A stretch of DNA of 64,000 nucleotides from Phycisphaerae bacterium (GTDB taxonomy: Bacteria; Planctomycetota; Phycisphaerae; UBA1845), in assembly GCA_029260075.1 (NCBI GenBank), contig JAJDDY010000076.1, positions 1 through 64,000 of the forward strand, written 5' to 3'. This document shows, in pieces, positions 61,938 through 64,000 of this stretch. Position 1 is the first letter of the stretch, and each line of letters begins with the position of its first letter. The notes under the pieces are model-generated. The model saw nothing but the letters and a program-made list of their open reading frames with translations. It was not told the DNA's origin and ran no database searches. The translations under genes and the position numbers were made by a program.

Positions 61938-62258
61938 TTAGCCTTTGTTCGCGCAGCAGGACGGCAACTCCGGTTGCTGCGTGTCGGCGATCCTGCCATT
62001 CTTGTGGAGCGGGCAGCGGTCCCTGCAAACCAACTCCCCAGTCAACGGGCAGACGATCCGACCTGGGCAGTCGGGGCGGTTCGGATCGACGGTCGGGCAT
62101 TCGTCCCGGCAAACGATCTCGCCCGTCTGTGGGCAGGTGATCTTCCCGGGGCAGTCCGGGCGTTCGGCACGCGCCTCGGCAAAGACGATGCTTGCGACGG
62201 CAACGAGTCCCAGGGTTGCGGCAGAAGCCAGCGTCAGAGTCTTGAATGTTCTCATCAT
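61938..62258 (-). CDS. Secreted Cys-rich protein with two 28-residue repeats
   Basis: A 106-residue protein with a signal peptide (LTLASAATLGLVAVASIVFA) and two near-identical repeats, each RPDCPG-(K/R)-I-x-C-P-x-T-G-E-x-V-C-R-D-x-C-P, plus a final SCCANKG. Eight Cys sit in the repeats. Translationally coupled to the merR gene (ATGA overlap at 62255-62258). A periplasmic mercury-binding protein is a reasonable guess; no family recognised. Confidence 0.65.
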   Translation of the reverse strand: MMRTFKTLTLASAATLGLVAVASIVFAEARAERPDCPGKITCPQTGEIVCRDECPTVDPNRPDCPGRIVCPLTGELVCRDRCPLHKNGRIADTQQPELPSCCANKG

Positions 62259-62680
62259 TTCGATCTCCGTTTTCCGCGTTTCCGTTTCAAGTCCGCCACG
62301 ACGGCGCACCCTTTCTTCGATTTGCGGCAGCGCTGAAGGGCGTCGGCCAGGGTGGATCGCACGCGAGTCAAATCCGCGAGCTTCTCATCCACCTCGGTCA
62401 GCCGCCGCTCGATCAACGCCTGCACCTCCTTACACGGCGAATCCCCGTTCAGCTCCAAGAGCGCGCGGATGTCGTCCAGCGTGAACCCGACGGCCTGAGC
62501 TGCGCGGACGAACTCCAGCCGCTCGACGGCTCCGTCGTCGTACAGGCGGTAGCCCGCCCGGCTCCGGTCGGTCGGTGACAGCAAGCCCTCCCGCTCGTAG
62601 TACCTCAATGTAGTGGCGGCCACACCCGCCGCTTGGGCCACTTCGCCGATGGTCAGTCGCTCCGCATTTTCCGTTGTCAT
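62255..62680 (-). CDS. merR: MerR-family metal-responsive regulator
   Basis: A 141-residue MerR protein with HTH TIGEVAQAAGVAATTLRYYE and a dimerisation helix. Three Cys fit the Hg(II) site: Cys in DSPCKEVQAL, Cys in QRCRKSKKGC and the second Cys of that block; the first two are 35 residues apart, as in classical MerR (Cys82 and Cys117), while the last spacing is 7 instead of 9. It controls the three-gene minus operon from a promoter with a MerR-type long spacer. Confidence 0.88.
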   Translation of the reverse strand: MTTENAERLTIGEVAQAAGVAATTLRYYEREGLLSPTDRSRAGYRLYDDGAVERLEFVRAAQAVGFTLDDIRALLELNGDSPCKEVQALIERRLTEVDEKLADLTRVRSTLADALQRCRKSKKGCAVVADLKRKRGKRRSK

Positions 62681-62696
62681 GGCCTCACCTCCCTGG

Positions 62697-62728
62697 ATTA
62701 TACACCTTACACCTACATGTAAGGTCAA
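62697..62728 (-). promoter_or_regulatory. MerR-type promoter and operator
   Basis: On the minus strand TTGACC (62723-62728) and TATAAT (62697-62702) are separated by 20 bp, longer than normal, as in MerR-activated promoters. An exact inverted repeat ACCTTACA/TGTAAGGT (62704-62711 and 62718-62725) with a 6-bp centre fills the spacer. It directs merR and the two metal genes after it. Confidence 0.9.
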
Positions 62729-62974
62729 GGACAGGCCGGCTTTTTTTTTCGATCCCGCGACGCTGTGGTCCCCGGTCCCACGAATGGGGTTCCGCGGCCA
62801 GGGCAACTCCGTCGGTCCGCGGCGGCGTGATCGTCATGGAAACGGTCACATCCACGAAACCGGAGAAGGCGGCCTCGCCTGCGAAACGAACCATGCTCTC
62901 ACGTATTCAGCAAGCCAGGCATACGCCCGTTTTCGGACGTCGGCGGCAGCGGATGAAGCGGATTCGCGACGGCC

Positions 62975-63004
62975 TTGACAACCCACTCAAGGATACATAT
63001 GCTT
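62975..63004 (+). promoter_or_regulatory. Putative promoter of the arsR-acr3 unit
   Basis: TTGACA (62975-62980) and TATGCT (62999-63004), 18-bp spacer, just ahead of the ArsR start at 63013. The transcript would have little or no leader. Confidence 0.55.
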
Positions 63005-63012
63005 ATCCGTAT

Positions 63013-63360
63013 ATGACAGCAAGCCTGACGGTAACACAGGATGTTTTCCGCGCTTTCGCGGACCCGACTCGGCTGCGGATTCTGAACCTGCTGGCCGAGC
63101 GTGAGGTGTGCGTGTGCGACCTTTGCAGCGTGCTGGACGAAATCCAGCCGAAGGTCTCTCGCCACCTAGCCTACCTGCGACGGGCCGGCTTGGTTGATGT
63201 CCGGCAAGAGGGTAAGTGGAAGCACTATCGAATCAAACGGAACGCGCAGGGCCTGGAGCGCACGCTGATTAACTGCGTGAAGTCTTGCCTTCGCGAGATC
63301 GACGTGTTGCAGGAAGACCTTGAACGCCTACGCAGCGGCCAAGGTGCGTGTTGTGAATAA
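63013..63360 (+). CDS. ArsR-family As(III)-type repressor, fourth copy
   Basis: A 115-residue ArsR protein with VCVCDLCSVLDEIQPKVSRH (CVC arsenite motif) and a C-terminal CCE, the extra Cys pair seen in many arsenite sensors. Start at 63013 follows a promoter closely; longer upstream in-frame sequence lacks the family pattern. It should control the ACR3 gene that follows by 36 bp. Confidence 0.9.
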   Translation: MTASLTVTQDVFRAFADPTRLRILNLLAEREVCVCDLCSVLDEIQPKVSRHLAYLRRAGLVDVRQEGKWKHYRIKRNAQGLERTLINCVKSCLREIDVLQEDLERLRSGQGACCE

Positions 63361-63396
63361 GGACTGCATCGCGAAGGCGACGCTTACGGAGCATCG

Positions 63397-64000
63397 ATGA
63401 TGGAACGTGCGTGTGCGGCGAACGCGACCGGGAAACGCAAGAAGCTCTCGTTTCTCGATCGCTTCCTAACGCTTTGGATTTTCCTGGCGATGGCGGTCGG
63501 AGTAGGCGGTGGCTACTTGTACCCCGGCGTCGAGAGTTTCATCAACCAGTTTCAAGTTGGGACGACCAATATCCCGATCGCCATTGGGCTGATCCTGATG
63601 ATGTACCCGCCGTTGGCGAAAGCGAGGTACGAGGAACTCGGCGACGTGTTCCGCGACTACAAGATCCTGGGCCTTTCGCTGGTGCAAAACTGGATCATCG
63701 GACCGGTCCTAATGTTCGCGTTGGCAGTGCTTTTCCTAAGCGGCTACCCAGAGTACATGGTCGGATTGATCATGATCGGGCTTGCACGCTGTATCGCCAT
63801 GGTCATCGTTTGGAATGACCTGGCCGAAGGCGACACGGAGTACGCTGCCGGCTTGGTGGCGTTCAACTCGATCTTTCAGGTCCTGTTTTTCTCAGTGTAC
63901 GCTTGGCTGTTTATCACGGTTCTTCCACCGCTCTTTGGCCTGAAAGGCGCAGTCGTCGCGATCACGATCGGGCAGATCGCCAAGAGCGTGTTCATCTATC
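63397..64000 (+). CDS. acr3: ACR3-family arsenite efflux permease (partial, runs off the end)
   Basis: The first 201 residues of an ACR3 transporter: [60 protein letters not shown] and [20 protein letters not shown], where the Cys in LARC is the conserved thiolate of ACR3. ACGGAGC precedes the two adjacent ATGs (63397 and 63400). It is the arsenite exporter matched to the upstream ArsR. Confidence 0.93.
   Translation, partial: MMERACAANATGKRKKLSFLDRFLTLWIFLAMAVGVGGGYLYPGVESFINQFQVGTTNIPIAIGLILMMYPPLAKARYEELGDVFRDYKILGLSLVQNWIIGPVLMFALAVLFLSGYPEYMVGLIMIGLARCIAMVIVWNDLAEGDTEYAAGLVAFNSIFQVLFFSVYAWLFITVLPPLFGLKGAVVAITIGQIAKSVFIY

Overview
The window looks like an accessory-rich stretch of a GC-rich, anaerobic or microaerophilic environmental bacterium. 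The style of the secreted lipoproteins (Gly/Asn/Thr linkers after the lipobox, c-type haem motifs) and of the regulators is reminiscent of Planctomycetota/Phycisphaerae, but no rRNA or other phylogenetic marker is present, so this is only an impression.

Three blocks can be separated. (1) About 0.1-25.5 kb is a loosely packed, mobile-element-like region. It holds seven DNA methyltransferase genes (eight methylase domains: one D12/Dam-like, three C5-cytosine, three genes of the N4/N6 'TSPP(Y/F)' class) with no recognisable restriction endonuclease, plus a P-loop ATPase, a catalytic-domain-only tyrosine recombinase, a RelE/ParE-type toxin with its antitoxin, a phage Gp37/Gp68 (DUF5131) protein and about a dozen proteins of unknown function. 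Intergenic gaps of 300-1000 bp carry a dispersed CCGTAGGC motif and other repeats. (2) About 25.6-40.9 kb is compact defence and signalling: a TM0106-type RecB-like nuclease, a Fic protein, an XRE-ImmA/IrrE regulator overlapping a MazF-like toxin, and a complete type III CBASS operon (TRIP13-like Cap6, a small unknown protein, HORMA Cap7, CD-NTase, Cap4 nuclease-SAVED effector). Converging on it is a six-gene operon that I do not recognise as described: polar-amino-acid-type ABC importer (binding protein, permease, ATPase), a 777-residue protein ending in a DisA_N/DAC-like nucleotide domain, a haem-oxygenase-like di-iron protein, and a protein resembling the methanogenesis-marker-4/MtxX phosphotransacetylase-like family.

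(3) About 41.7-64 kb is a metal and metalloid island with four ArsR regulators and one MerR: a Czc-type RND pump whose adaptor has five metal-binding repeats, a Zn/Cd/Pb P1B-ATPase, a haem c lipoprotein, an ArsM-like methyltransferase, an HgcAB-like corrinoid/ferredoxin fusion with a CpaM-like methyltransferase in a five-gene operon, an ArsP-DGC-thioredoxin-ArsF-ArsG-C_GCAxxG operon, a MerR-controlled CopZ-MerT-MerP fusion, and an ArsR-ACR3 unit running off the right end.

The best-supported surprise is the ArsM-like gene at 51595-52326. It is interrupted by an in-frame UGA exactly where the family has its conserved Cys (W-x-x-C-V-x-G-A). The reading frame continues with conserved sequence, and a perfect 7-bp hairpin with a GGUCU loop sits 23 nt downstream, as expected for a bacterial SECIS element. 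It is very probably a selenoprotein.
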